Shown here: piece after piece, positions 51,000 through 59,205 of the stretch
Layout of the letters: each line of letters opens with the position of its first letter
Numbering within the stretch: the first letter of the stretch is position 1
NCBI GenBank assembly: GCA_937863415.1
Contig: CALMFC010000014.1
Location: forward strand, 124,001-188,000
Origin: an uncultured bacterium
GTDB taxonomy: Bacteria > Patescibacteriota > Saccharimonadia > Saccharimonadales > Saccharimonadaceae
Reading direction: 5' to 3'
Length of the DNA stretch: 64,000 nucleotides
Notes under the pieces: model-generated
Databases searched by the model: none
The model's input: the letters and a program-made list of their open reading frames with translations, nothing else
Told to the model about the DNA's origin: nothing
Position numbers and translations under genes: made by a program

Positions 51000-51016
51000 T
51001 TAGTTTTTGCTATACT
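50988..51016 (+). promoter_or_regulatory. str operon promoter
   Basis: TTGATT (50988-50993), 17 nt, TATACT (51011-51016). Expected start near 51023. Confidence 0.8.
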
Positions 51017-51022
51017 TGCAGA

Positions 51023-51180
51023 TGAGTTTACTCTTACCAAGCGGTAAGTAAGACACAGCAAGAGCATGCTGAGCTTGAACTGTAAGATTAGAAAACGAAT
51101 GTTGAAGATGCTTGAAATTAAGTTTTCATTCATGGATTGCGACATTCAAATTATTGAATTGTAATAGAATCGGAGTATAG
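51023..51180 (+). promoter_or_regulatory. Leader of rpsL-rpsG-fusA with several hairpins
   Basis: About 158 nt without a gene. CTTACC-AAGC-GGTAAG (51033-51048) and ATTCAA-ATTA-TTGAAT (near 51146-51161) are perfect hairpins; GAAAAC and GTTTTC bracket a longer arm. CGGAG near 51171 is the ribosome binding site. Autogenous control by a ribosomal protein is plausible but untested. Confidence 0.5.
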
Positions 51181-51594
51181 ATGCCAACAATTAACCAATT
51201 AGTACGAAAACCTCGTAAGATTGCTGGAAAAAAAAGCAAATCTCCAGCACTTGGTCGTATTCATAATGCGCTTAAGACCCGTTATAGTGACCAACCTGGC
51301 CCACTTAAACGTGGTGTATGTATCAAAGTAACCACTAAAACACCAAAAAAGCCAAACTCAGCACTGCGCAAGGTCGCGCGTGTTCGCTTGACGAACGGTC
51401 AAGAGGTTTGGGCATACATTGGTGGTGAAGGCCACAACCTACAGGAACACGCCGTAGTGCTGGTTCGTGGTGGTCGTGTGCCAGATTTACCTGGTGTTCG
51501 TTATCACATCGTGCGCGGTGCGCTCGATCTTCAGGGCGTTGCAAAGCGCAAACAAGGCCGTTCTAAATACGGTACCAAGAAAGAGGATAAATAA
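51181..51594 (+). CDS. rpsL: 30S ribosomal protein S12
   Basis: S12 shapes the decoding centre. [13 protein letters not shown] is the family start and [18 protein letters not shown] carries the lysine equivalent to E. coli K42. The second streptomycin-site lysine is replaced: [13 protein letters not shown] has Pro (residue 101) where E. coli has GGRVKDLPG. Length is 137. It is the first gene of the str operon, followed 2 nt later by rpsG. Confidence 0.97.
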   Translation: MPTINQLVRKPRKIAGKKSKSPALGRIHNALKTRYSDQPGPLKRGVCIKVTTKTPKKPNSALRKVARVRLTNGQEVWAYIGGEGHNLQEHAVVLVRGGRVPDLPGVRYHIVRGALDLQGVAKRKQGRSKYGTKKEDK

Positions 51595-51596
51595 TC

Positions 51597-52076
51597 ATGC
51601 CACGTAAAGTTACTGTCAGCCTACAACGACGCCTAAATCCTGATCGCAGGTACCAAAGCGTACTAGTACAACGTTTGATCAATAAATCTATGCTAGATGG
51701 CAAGAAACTGCTAGCAGAACGAGCAGTTTACTCGGCACTAGAAGCGGCCGCCAAGAAGCTTGATAGCGAGAATCCACTAGAGGTTTTCGAACGTGCTCTT
51801 AAAAATGTTGCACCGAACTTTGAAGTTAAATCACGCCGGGTTGGTGGCGCTAACTACCAGATTCCATTCCCAGTTTCAGGCCACCGTCAATTGCACTATG
51901 CGTTCACATGGTTGGTTCAAGCCGCACGTGCCCGAAAAGGTATGTCATACGCCCAGTGTCTAGCAATGGAAATTGTTGATGCCTACAACGAAGCTGGCGC
52001 AGCGTTCAAAAAGAAAGAAGATACTCACAAGATGGCCGAAGCTAACCGTGCATTTGCACACTTCGCTCGTTCTTAA
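51597..52076 (+). CDS. rpsG: 30S ribosomal protein S7
   Basis: S7 starts assembly of the 30S head and binds near the E site. MPRKVTVSLQRRLNPDRRYQ, LINKSMLDGKKLLAERAVY and VGGANYQIPFPVS are conserved blocks; KKKEDTHKMAEANRAFAH is the family end. Length 159. S7 represses the str operon in E. coli by binding between rpsL and rpsG; here those genes are only 2 nt apart, so any such site would have to be elsewhere, for example in the leader. Confidence 0.97.
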   Translation: MPRKVTVSLQRRLNPDRRYQSVLVQRLINKSMLDGKKLLAERAVYSALEAAAKKLDSENPLEVFERALKNVAPNFEVKSRRVGGANYQIPFPVSGHRQLHYAFTWLVQAARARKGMSYAQCLAMEIVDAYNEAGAAFKKKEDTHKMAEANRAFAHFARS

Positions 52077-52106
52077 TAATTAATTTACAAGGAAAAGCAT
52101 AACTAC

Positions 52107-54200
52107 ATGGCAGAAAAAACAGTCCCCCTAAAGGACCTTCGTAACATTGGAATCATTGCTCACATTGATGCGGGCAAGACGACCACAACCGAAGGAATTT
52201 TGTATCGAACAGGATTAACACACAAAATCGGTGTCGTTAAAGGCGACGGTGACGGCGCAACTACCGACTGGATGGCGCAAGAAAAAGAACGTGGAATCAC
52301 GATTACTTCTGCTGCCGTTACGACGTTTTGGAAAGGTCACAAAATTAACGTTATTGACACCCCAGGACACATTGACTTCACTGCCGAAGTTGAGCGATCA
52401 CTGCGTGTTCTTGACGGTGCTGTAACTGTTTTCGACGGTAAAATGGGCGTTGAAGCTCAGACCGAAACCGTCTGGCGTCAGGCAAACAAATACGGCGTGC
52501 CTCGTATTTGTTTTGTGAACAAAATTAACCAAACTGGTGGTGATTTTTATAAATCACTTGAGACAATTCATACTCGCTTGTCGAAAAATGCTTTGCCTAT
52601 TCATCTACCAATTGGTTTTGAAAAAGATATTAATGGTGTCGTAGACCTAATTGATATGAAGGCATACACCTACAAGGATTATGCTGATCACGAGTTAGTT
52701 GCTGGTGATATTCCAGAAAATATGGTTGAAAAAGCCAAAAACGCACGTTCGCTACTAGTTGAAGCAGCGGTTGAAGCTGATGATGAACTATTCGAACGTT
52801 TTCTTGATAAGGGTGAGGAATCTATTTCGATTGAAGAACTAAAGGTTGCTCTACGCAAGCGAGTTCTAGCCGGAGACTTCTTCTTGGTTACAGGTGGCGA
52901 TGGCCGTGGCGTTATCGTCGAAAAATTACTAGATTTAGTAACTGATTACTTGCCAAGTCCACTCGATGTTGAGTCGATCTGGGGAATTAATCCTAAAAAC
53001 GGCGAAAAGATTGAACGACACCCTGATGAATCACAACCGATGGCTGCACTAGCGTTCAAGATTGCAACCGATCCATTCGTTGGTAAGTTAATTTTTGTTC
53101 GTGTATATAGTGGTAAATTGACAGCTGGTTCGTATGTTCTAAACACTACAACCGGCAACAAGGAACGAGTTGGGCGTATCGTACGAATGCACGCCGACAA
53201 GCGTGAGGAAATAGATTCAATCAGCGCAGGCGATATTGCCGCAGTTGTTGGCTTAAAAGACACCACGACCGGATCAACACTCTCGGACGTGTCACACCCA
53301 ATCACACTAGAATCAATCTCTTTCCCAGAACCTCCAGTATCAATTGCAGTTGAGCCTAAAACCAAGGCTGATCAGGAAAAAATGGGTATAGCTTTGCAGC
53401 GTCTGGCCGAGGAAGACCCAACTTTCCGCGTTCACACTGATGAGGAAACCGGACAAACGATTATGTCAGGAATGGGTGAGTTGCACCTAGATATTCTAAT
53501 TGACCGCATGAAACGCGAATTTAGCGTGGAAGCAAATGTTGGTGAGCCACAGGTTGCCTTTCGTGAATCGATTAGGGGCACTAGTGAAGTCCAGGGTAAG
53601 CACGCTAAACAATCTGGTGGACGTGGTCAATACGGTGACGTTTGGGTACGCTTCGAACCAAACGAGCCTGGCAAAGGCTTCGAATTCATCGATGTCATCA
53701 AAGGTGGTGTAGTTCCGCAAGAATACCGTAAACCAGTTGAACAGGGTATTCGCGAAACTTTGGATGGCGGTGTTATCGCAGGTTACCCGGTCGTCGATGT
53801 TAAAGCGACACTTTATGATGGTAGTTATCACGATGTTGACTCGTCTGAACTAGCCTTTAAGTTGGCTGGATCACTAGCCACGCGTGAAGGTATTAAACAG
53901 GCTAAACCAATCCTGCTTGAGCCGATTATGCACGTTGAAGTCACTACTCCAGAAGAGTTCCTAGGCGATGTAATCGGGGATTTGAACTCACGACGTGGTC
54001 GCATTGATGCTATGGAAGATCTAATGGGTAATGCCAAGCTAATCAAGGCGTTTGTTCCGCTGTCAAATATGTTTGGTTACACATCAGACCTACGTTCAAT
54101 GAGCCAAGGAAGATCAGCTAGCACAATGGAGCTGGCGCAGTACGAAGAAGTACCACCAAACGTAGCCCAAGAGATCATCGAAAAACGTTCAAGCAAATAG
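52107..54200 (+). CDS. fusA: Elongation factor G, with NKIN in place of NKxD
   Basis: EF-G is the GTPase that drives translocation. G1 is AHIDAGKTT (residues 18-26), G3 DTPGHIDF, and all five domains are present over 697 residues. The guanine-specificity motif G4, NKMD in most EF-G, reads Asn138-Lys-Ile-Asn141 (codons aac aaa att aac). Asp to Asn at this place changes base preference in other GTPases. The switch I region [10 protein letters not shown] is normal. An AAGGAAAAG ribosome binding site precedes the ATG, 30 nt after rpsG. Confidence 0.96.
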   Translation: MAEKTVPLKDLRNIGIIAHIDAGKTTTTEGILYRTGLTHKIGVVKGDGDGATTDWMAQEKERGITITSAAVTTFWKGHKINVIDTPGHIDFTAEVERSLRVLDGAVTVFDGKMGVEAQTETVWRQANKYGVPRICFVNKINQTGGDFYKSLETIHTRLSKNALPIHLPIGFEKDINGVVDLIDMKAYTYKDYADHELVAGDIPENMVEKAKNARSLLVEAAVEADDELFERFLDKGEESISIEELKVALRKRVLAGDFFLVTGGDGRGVIVEKLLDLVTDYLPSPLDVESIWGINPKNGEKIERHPDESQPMAALAFKIATDPFVGKLIFVRVYSGKLTAGSYVLNTTTGNKERVGRIVRMHADKREEIDSISAGDIAAVVGLKDTTTGSTLSDVSHPITLESISFPEPPVSIAVEPKTKADQEKMGIALQRLAEEDPTFRVHTDEETGQTIMSGMGELHLDILIDRMKREFSVEANVGEPQVAFRESIRGTSEVQGKHAKQSGGRGQYGDVWVRFEPNEPGKGFEFIDVIKGGVVPQEYRKPVEQGIRETLDGGVIAGYPVVDVKATLYDGSYHDVDSSELAFKLAGSLATREGIKQAKPILLEPIMHVEVTTPEEFLGDVIGDLNSRRGRIDAMEDLMGNAKLIKAFVPLSNMFGYTSDLRSMSQGRSASTMELAQYEEVPPNVAQEIIEKRSSK

Positions 54201-54208
54201 AGTTTACT

Positions 54209-54940
54209 GTGAGCGACCCGCATAGACAGCAGGTCGCAACGAGATTTAATATGGAAAACGAATATAGCCGCGACAAGACTGAAAGGTCAGAGTTAGTAGT
54301 AGCTTTAAATAGATTCTTTTTTGATATAGAAAGGAAACCTGACAGCTATACGGACTTGATTATTGCCGCAGAGAAGTTAATTTCAAGCATGCCGTTCGTC
54401 GATTCCTCAGTAGTGCAACAGTATATCGATACGAATGACTGGCTTTTGCCACTTAAGCTCGATGTGTTTGATTCGATGAGCGAAAAGGAGAGAATGGAGA
54501 GGTATGCGCTCTTGCCTTTTGCGTCTGTGGGACCTTCGCTAGAAACATATCAGTTACAACAGGAAACGCCGGACTTAGTCGGGGTACGCGAATGGTACAG
54601 CGCTGCGATTAAGCAATTCAAACGCGTCACTAGTCCCGATCATAACGAAACGTGCCTAGACTCTATTCGGTCAACAGATGAAATTGTGCCATGCGAGAGC
54701 CGAGATATGATCTGTCCGCTACATTTCGTCGCCCTTTCGCTAAGGCGCGATATTACGATGCCAGACTTTAGCGATATTGCTTATCAAATTAACCCAGATA
54801 TGAAAAAGGCATTAGCCGAGACAAAGGTTAATCTATATGTAGAATATAAGTTTGAAGATCCAGATTCGGTTGCAGATTACAAAAGGAAATACTATGATAA
54901 TTTTTACGAGGCAGTTGGAACAAAAAATTCATTACTTTAA
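54209..54940 (+). CDS. Hypothetical protein between fusA and tuf
   Basis: No family recognised. A soluble protein of up to 243 residues, mainly helical, with four cysteines in the second half (NETCLDSIRS, IVPCESRDMICPLH) that could bind metal or form disulfides. The GTG start at 54209 and an ATG at 54251 are both possible; neither has a ribosome binding site. A 6-bp hairpin GCGACC/GGTCGC lies just inside the GTG start. Its insertion between fusA and tuf breaks the usual order. Base usage looks like the neighbours. Confidence 0.6.
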   Translation: MSDPHRQQVATRFNMENEYSRDKTERSELVVALNRFFFDIERKPDSYTDLIIAAEKLISSMPFVDSSVVQQYIDTNDWLLPLKLDVFDSMSEKERMERYALLPFASVGPSLETYQLQQETPDLVGVREWYSAAIKQFKRVTSPDHNETCLDSIRSTDEIVPCESRDMICPLHFVALSLRRDITMPDFSDIAYQINPDMKKALAETKVNLYVEYKFEDPDSVADYKRKYYDNFYEAVGTKNSLL

Positions 54941-54954
54941 ACAGTTATTATACT

Positions 54955-54982
54955 TTACGACCGGGCTATAAACCTGTATAAT
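54955..54982 (+). promoter_or_regulatory. tuf promoter
   Basis: TTTACG (54955-54960), 16 nt, TATAAT (54977-54982). The ~58-nt leader has a TGAGG/CCTCA hairpin and an AAGGAG ribosome binding site. Confidence 0.7.
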
Positions 54983-55046
54983 AGAGCGCATACGTCGTGA
55001 GGTGGTATTATCCTCATGCGAAAATAATTTAAGGAGAAACAACTAA

Positions 55047-56228
55047 ATGGCAGATTTCGATCGAACCAAGCCTCACGTCAACGTTGGTACCATGGGTCAC
55101 GTTGACCACGGTAAAACAACATTAACTGCTGCAATTACTCACGTTCTTGCAAAGCGACTTCCTAGTGATGTCAACAAACCTCGTAATTACGATGAAATAG
55201 ACAACGCCCCAGAGGAAAAAGCGCGTGGTATTACGATTGCTTCATCACACATGGAGTACGAATCAGAAAAGCGTCACTACGCTCACGTTGATATGCCAGG
55301 TCACGCCGACTATGTTAAAAACATGATTACCGGTGCTGCACAAATCGACGGCGCAATTCTAGTGGTTGCTGCAAACGATGGTCCTTTGCCACAAACTCGG
55401 GAGCACGTTCTACTTGCTCACCAGGTTGGTGTGCCAAAGATTCTTGTTTTCCTAAACAAGATGGATCTTGCTGACCCAGAACTAGTTGAACTAGTCGAAA
55501 TGGACATTCGTGAACTTCTTGCAAAGAACGGTTTCGACGAAGACGCTCCTATTATCAAGGGCTCTGCTACTAAGGCACTTGAAGGCGACAAAGAATCAGA
55601 AGACGCAATTATGGAACTGGTTCAGGCTTTGGACGATTTCGTTCCAGAGCCAAAACGCGACCTAGACAAGCCATTCCTAATGCCTATTGAGGATGTTTTC
55701 TCAATCAAAGGTCGTGGAACGGTCGCAACTGGTCGTATCGAACAAGGTGTCATCAAACTAAACGATGCTGTTGAGATTGTTGGTATCAAACCAACTCAAA
55801 GCTCAGTCGTTACTGGTATCGAAGCCTTCAAAAAGAACCTTGACCAAGGTCAAGCAGGTGATAACGCAGGACTACTACTTCGTGGTATCGAACGTGAACA
55901 AATCGAGCGCGGACAAGTTGTTGTTAAGCCAGGTAGCCTAGAGCCACACACTGAGTTTGACGCCGAAGTCTACATCCTTAAAAAGGAAGAAGGCGGCCGC
56001 CACACACCATTTTCTAAGGGTTACAAACCTCAATTCTACTTCCGTACTACGGATGTTACTGGTGAAGTTGAACTTCCAGCCGACAAAGAATTAGTTATCC
56101 CTGGCGACACACTAACCTTTAAAGTTAAGTTGCTAGCACCTATCGCTATGGAGCAAGGTCTAACCTTTGCTATCCGTGAAGGTGGTAAAACCGTTGGTGC
56201 CGGTGTGGTTACCAAGATCGTTAAGTAG
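55047..56228 (+). CDS. tuf: Elongation factor Tu
   Basis: EF-Tu delivers aminoacyl-tRNA to the ribosome. G1 GHVDHGKTT, switch [11 protein letters not shown]3 DMPGHADY and G4 NKMDL are all canonical, in contrast to EF-G upstream. Domains 2 and 3 end with [17 protein letters not shown]. Length 393 is normal. The full-length frame has no in-frame TGA, which argues against UGA recoding. It has its own promoter and a following terminator. Confidence 0.98.
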   Translation: MADFDRTKPHVNVGTMGHVDHGKTTLTAAITHVLAKRLPSDVNKPRNYDEIDNAPEEKARGITIASSHMEYESEKRHYAHVDMPGHADYVKNMITGAAQIDGAILVVAANDGPLPQTREHVLLAHQVGVPKILVFLNKMDLADPELVELVEMDIRELLAKNGFDEDAPIIKGSATKALEGDKESEDAIMELVQALDDFVPEPKRDLDKPFLMPIEDVFSIKGRGTVATGRIEQGVIKLNDAVEIVGIKPTQSSVVTGIEAFKKNLDQGQAGDNAGLLLRGIEREQIERGQVVVKPGSLEPHTEFDAEVYILKKEEGGRHTPFSKGYKPQFYFRTTDVTGEVELPADKELVIPGDTLTFKVKLLAPIAMEQGLTFAIREGGKTVGAGVVTKIVK

Positions 56229-56235
56229 TTAGAAG

Positions 56236-56262
56236 ATAGCTATTAGCTATTGGAATATAGCA
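56236..56262. repeat. Short copy of the AATAGC/GGAATAT repeat family
   Basis: ATAGCTATTAGCTATTGGAA then TATAGC, between the tuf stop and its terminator; same words as the copies at 36281 and 41081. Confidence 0.7.
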
Positions 56263-56264
56263 AA

Positions 56265-56294
56265 AGAATACCTCCGAGCAATCGGAGGTATTTT
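56265..56294 (+). terminator. tuf terminator
   Basis: An 11-bp perfect stem AATACCTCCGA/TCGGAGGTATT, loop GCAA, followed by TTTT. Confidence 0.93.
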
Positions 56295-56306
56295 GTTGTG
56301 AATACG

Positions 56307-56340
56307 AAAACCCCGCTCAACCCGGAGGCTAAACGGGGCC
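56307..56340 (-). terminator. Terminator of the small basic minus-strand gene
   Basis: On the minus strand CCCCG and CGGGG pair around an 18-nt loop and TTTTCG follows, 22 nt after the stop at 56363. Confidence 0.8.
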
Positions 56341-56362
56341 TCGACGTGGATGATACGGGGAT

Positions 56363-56695
56363 TTAGCCCTGAGCGTGTAGCACTAGTGTCGCTACTGGCA
56401 TCAAGACCCCTCTTGATTCTCCGTCGAACGATTTATCTTGAATGATCAAGGTGAACTCGTGCGCCGGAAGTATAGCTATTCGCTGTATGGCACGACTTAG
56501 TCTGCGCCGGATAACTCTCTTTCTTCGCTTAATTGATCTGTGCGGTTGACCAACAAGCAAAAATTGAATGTGCCTTGAGGCGGTGAGCCGCTTGCTAGTT
56601 AATGCCTCTATGTGCAGCGCCTTTGCCAGCTCAATACACCCGTTGCGAAAGTTACTAGAGGGAAATACAGCCCCTCCTGTGATTGTTTCGGCCAT
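56363..56695 (-). CDS. Small basic protein, faintly like the RNase P protein subunit
   Basis: A 110-residue basic protein. The segment RSIKRRKRVIRRRLSRAIQR followed by LPAHEFTLIIQDKSF recalls the RNR helix and last strand of RnpA (VKRRLREA, then LVVIAR), and FPSSNF is a plausible N-terminus, but the match is weak and I do not claim it. No zinc or membrane motif. The gene is well framed: promoter TTGACG-17-TAATAT, GGAG ribosome binding site, and terminator. It is divergent from rpsJ and lies between tuf and rpsJ, which are adjacent in most bacteria. Confidence 0.6.
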   Translation of the reverse strand: MAETITGGAVFPSSNFRNGCIELAKALHIEALTSKRLTASRHIQFLLVGQPHRSIKRRKRVIRRRLSRAIQRIAILPAHEFTLIIQDKSFDGESRGVLMPVATLVLHAQG

Positions 56696-56727
56696 GCTGT
56701 TCTCCGTTCAGTAGGGACTATTAATAG

Positions 56728-56756
56728 ATATTAAAACAAAAATGAGTATACGTCAA
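56728..56756 (-). promoter_or_regulatory. Promoter of the small basic gene
   Basis: Minus strand TTGACG (56751-56756), 17 nt, TAATAT (56728-56733). Confidence 0.75.
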
Positions 56757-56768
56757 TTGGCGCCAGTC

Positions 56769-56797
56769 TTGCATATCTGTTAAATCAGATGTACAAT
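56769..56797 (+). promoter_or_regulatory. rpsJ promoter with inverted repeat in the spacer
   Basis: TTGCAT (56769-56774), 17 nt, TACAAT (56792-56797). The spacer holds ATCTG-TTAAAT-CAGAT, an inverted repeat that could be an operator. Confidence 0.75.
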
Positions 56798-56803
56798 ATC
56801 AAG

Positions 56804-56939
56804 GTATTATTAATCATATCGACAACTACATTGTGGCAGAACAAAACTGGTCCATGATTACTCTAAGGGGTGACCGCATCACTTGATACGGTGTAGGTTA
56901 CGGTATCGCGTCATGTGGATGACAAAAGGAGCCTAAATA
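56804..56939 (+). promoter_or_regulatory. rpsJ leader
   Basis: About 136 nt. GTGACC and GGTTAC bracket a longer arm near 56868-56901, and a perfect GTCAT-GTGG-ATGAC hairpin (56910-56923) stands just before AAAAGGAG. Placed like an S10-operon leader. Confidence 0.5.
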
Positions 56940-57263
56940 ATGGCAGAAACAAAGGAAACGGGTCTACGTATCCGAATTCGCTTGAAGGCCTATGACCATA
57001 AAGTCATTGACCAGTCAGCAAAACAAATTATCGACACGGCAATCAGGACAGGCGCAAGCATTGCTGGCCCAGTACCACTACCAACTCGTCGTAGTACTTT
57101 TACAGTGGTGAAAAGTCCACATGTCTACAAAAAGGGTGGAGAAGCATTCGAAATGCGCGTACATAAACGCCTGATCGATATCACAAACGCTACTCCCAAG
57201 ACGATCGATAGCCTGCAAAACCTAAGCCTTCCGGCTGGTGTCGATGCAGAAATCCGAATGTAA
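56940..57263 (+). CDS. rpsJ: 30S ribosomal protein S10
   Basis: S10 is a 30S head protein and, with NusB, an antitermination factor. [40 protein letters not shown] and [12 protein letters not shown] are conserved. Length 107. It is normally first in the S10 operon, but here a strong terminator follows directly and rplC comes 1.3 kb later behind two minus-strand genes, so rpsJ is transcribed alone. Confidence 0.97.
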   Translation: MAETKETGLRIRIRLKAYDHKVIDQSAKQIIDTAIRTGASIAGPVPLPTRRSTFTVVKSPHVYKKGGEAFEMRVHKRLIDITNATPKTIDSLQNLSLPAGVDAEIRM

Positions 57264-57277
57264 TAAAGTTAGCAACA

Positions 57278-57310
57278 AAATAACCCCCGTAAACCGGGGG
57301 TTATTTATTT
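57278..57310. terminator. Terminator between rpsJ and the converging membrane gene
   Basis: An 11-bp perfect stem AAATAACCCCC/GGGGGTTATTT, loop GTAAACC, with A/T flanks suitable for both directions. Confidence 0.93.
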
Positions 57311-57321
57311 GATAAAAACGA

Positions 57322-57558
57322 CTACAGATTATTAATACTCTCTGTAATGCGCAGAATGTCTAATTGAATATTTAGAATCCAAAGGAACAGAATCAGTATA
57401 AATCCTAATAAAATTGCCCAGTAAACTGTTTGTTTAGTAACCTGGAATGACATAAATGGCCGAGTGTCAGCACTGACACGGAATGATTTAACCGCTGCTT
57501 TTTTTGTAGTCTTTCGTTTAGCTGCAGTCTTTTTAACTGGTTTCTTTTTGGTTGCCAT
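57322..57558 (-). CDS. Small Lys-rich single-pass membrane protein
   Basis: A 78-residue protein with a basic N-terminal third (TKKKPVKKTAAKRKTTKKAA) and one membrane helix (about residues 45-65, VYWAILLGFILILFLWIL). The basic part would face the cytosol and could touch DNA, RNA or ribosomes. No family recognised. It has promoter TTGTGT-17-CATAAT (57623-57651, minus strand) and a GGAG ribosome binding site. It is one of two genes that split the S10 operon. Confidence 0.75.
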   Translation of the reverse strand: MATKKKPVKKTAAKRKTTKKAAVKSFRVSADTRPFMSFQVTKQTVYWAILLGFILILFLWILNIQLDILRITESINNL

Positions 57559-57622
57559 TTGTAAATTCTCCTTTTAAGCGTATCCCACCCTAGGGTAACG
57601 CAAATTGAATGCTTATAGCAAC

Positions 57623-57651
57623 ATTATGCATAAAATAACTATTAAACACAA
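57623..57651 (-). promoter_or_regulatory. Promoter of the Lys-rich membrane protein gene
   Basis: Minus strand TTGTGT (57646-57651), 17 nt, CATAAT (57623-57628). Confidence 0.65.
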
Positions 57652-57657
57652 GCGATA

Positions 57658-58428
57658 TTACTTGTAGACCTGGCCACCGGGTAGGTTAAAGAACTCTTCG
57701 AGAGTAGTTATCTTTTGTTTCTTCATTTCGTCTGCCAAATAGTGACCAATATATCGATAATGCCATGGCTCGAACTTGTAACCTGTTATTTGTTGTTTGT
57801 CGGACGGATACCTAAGTAGAAATCCGTAATCAAGGCCATGATTCGCTAACCATTCGCCAGCCGTTGTTTCGGCATAACACTCATCAATATTACACTGTGG
57901 GGCATTGACGCTGCCAAAATCAATTGCCAGACCTGTTTGATGTTCACTGTATCCAGGACGAGCGCTGAATGTATCAGTCATAGCCTGTCCATAAGTGGCT
58001 GAATAATTATTATAAAGTCCCACTTGATAACCATATGACCTGTAACTACTTGCGATAGTAAGGTATATTCCGTCACGTACAGCTGCAGCAAACATGTAGT
58101 CTAAATCAGCGACCATTCGAGTGTTAACCGTTCCGCCATGTACATTAGACAGGCTAGCTGGTACATAATTGATTGGATTTAGGCGGTGGCTTTTGTTTAC
58201 AATCACCCACAGGCTATCAGCCTCTGTCAAAAAATGTTTTGAGCTATTAAATTTAGGAACAAACGGTTTAGGAGTAATAATGATTCTTGGATGGATTGGA
58301 AACGCACCCAGTTTTGGGATAATTTGATTGATTTGATAGGTGACGACAGTCGAGAACATAGCTATGAACACGAAAAATACTAGGATTACACCAAAAGTTT
58401 GGTTGTTTGTTTTTCGCCCAACTTGCAT
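57658..58428 (-). CDS. D-alanyl-D-alanine carboxypeptidase, VanY/M15B family, membrane-anchored
   Basis: A zinc peptidase that trims the D-Ala-D-Ala end of peptidoglycan peptides. Residues 12-32 are a membrane anchor; the rest is outside. SSYRSYGYQVGLYN, SARPGYSEHQTGLAIDFG (zinc His and Asp near 165-172) and FEPWHYRYIG (zinc His near 222) are the VanY motifs. Two cysteines in PQCNIDECY could form a disulfide. Length 256. TAGAAT with TG one base upstream ends 6 nt before the ATG, again leaderless. Confidence 0.92.
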   Translation of the reverse strand: MQVGRKTNNQTFGVILVFFVFIAMFSTVVTYQINQIIPKLGAFPIHPRIIITPKPFVPKFNSSKHFLTEADSLWVIVNKSHRLNPINYVPASLSNVHGGTVNTRMVADLDYMFAAAVRDGIYLTIASSYRSYGYQVGLYNNYSATYGQAMTDTFSARPGYSEHQTGLAIDFGSVNAPQCNIDECYAETTAGEWLANHGLDYGFLLRYPSDKQQITGYKFEPWHYRYIGHYLADEMKKQKITTLEEFFNLPGGQVYK

Positions 58429-58434
58429 GTCAAT

Positions 58435-58440
58435 ATTCTA
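58435..58440 (-). promoter_or_regulatory. -10 box of the VanY-like gene (leaderless)
   Basis: Minus strand TAGAAT with TG one base upstream, 6 nt before the ATG at 58428. Confidence 0.65.
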
Positions 58441-58451
58441 ACACAAGATAA

Positions 58452-58480
58452 TTGACTCCTAACAGATGGTGTGATAGGAT
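58452..58480 (+). promoter_or_regulatory. Promoter of the rplC ribosomal protein operon
   Basis: TTGACT (58452-58457), 17 nt, TAGGAT (58475-58480) with TG one base upstream. Expected start near 58487. Confidence 0.75.
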
Positions 58481-58512
58481 AGATTGGTAACTTATTACGA
58501 AAATAATAACTA

Positions 58513-58571
58513 TTCTTGGTGAATTGGTAAGTCCAACAGATATGGATACTGCCCTCCACCAAGAATTTTAA
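58513..58571 (+). promoter_or_regulatory. Large hairpin in the rplC leader (candidate ribosomal protein autoregulatory site)
   Basis: ATTCTTGGTG (58513-58522) pairs perfectly with CACCAAGAAT (58558-58567); an inner TTGG-TAAGT-CCAA hairpin lies at 58525-58537. TTTT follows the outer stem, so it could act as an attenuator. rplD (L4) is the second gene; L4 regulates this operon in E. coli. Confidence 0.6.
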
Positions 58572-58590
58572 GTGGGAGATTAGAAGAGCC

Positions 58591-59205
58591 ATGAAAGCAC
58601 TTCTCGGTACCAAAATTGGTATGACCCAAATCATCAGTGAGGACGGACGCGCAATTCCTGTGACGTTAATTCAAGCTGGCCCCGTAACTGTGACTCAAGT
58701 TAAGTCTGTCGAATCCGACGGCTACAACGCAGTTCAGGTGGCATATGGTGAGGGTAAGAACTTGAGCAAGGCCGTAGCTGGACACACAAAACCAGCTGGA
58801 AGTAGCCCGAAATATATTCGGGAAATTCGTGTTGCTGACTTACCAGAGGGCCTCTCGGTAGGAAGTGTCATTAATGTTGAAGCGTTTACGCTGGGTGACA
58901 TTGTTGACGCAACAGGAACAAGCAAAGGCAAGGGTTTCGCAGGAACCGTTAAACGTCATAACTTTGCAACCAGCAAAGCAACTCATGGTGGTAACGGCAA
59001 CGTTCGAAAACCTGGCTCGATCGGATCGATGTATCCACAAAAAGTCTTTAAGGGTAAACGTATGGCTGGCCGAATGGGCCACGACCGCGTTACTGTCAAA
59101 AACCTTGTGGTAGCTTATATTGACCCCACTAATAATCTAATTGGCCTCCGTGGCGCTGTTCCAGGCCCTAAAAAGGGTCTGATTGTGATCGGAGGAAAAG
59201 CATAA
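58591..59205 (+). CDS. rplC: 50S ribosomal protein L3
   Basis: L3 reaches the peptidyl transferase centre. MKALLGTKIGMTQII is the family start; GTSKGKGFAGTVKRHNF and MAGRMGHDRVTVKNL are conserved. Length 204. It is the first gene of a tightly packed 12-gene operon to the window edge (rplC-D-W-B, rpsS, rplV, rpsC, rplP, rpmC, rpsQ, rplN, rplX, then rplE). Its TAA shares a base with the rplD ATG. Confidence 0.97.
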   Translation: MKALLGTKIGMTQIISEDGRAIPVTLIQAGPVTVTQVKSVESDGYNAVQVAYGEGKNLSKAVAGHTKPAGSSPKYIREIRVADLPEGLSVGSVINVEAFTLGDIVDATGTSKGKGFAGTVKRHNFATSKATHGGNGNVRKPGSIGSMYPQKVFKGKRMAGRMGHDRVTVKNLVVAYIDPTNNLIGLRGAVPGPKKGLIVIGGKA

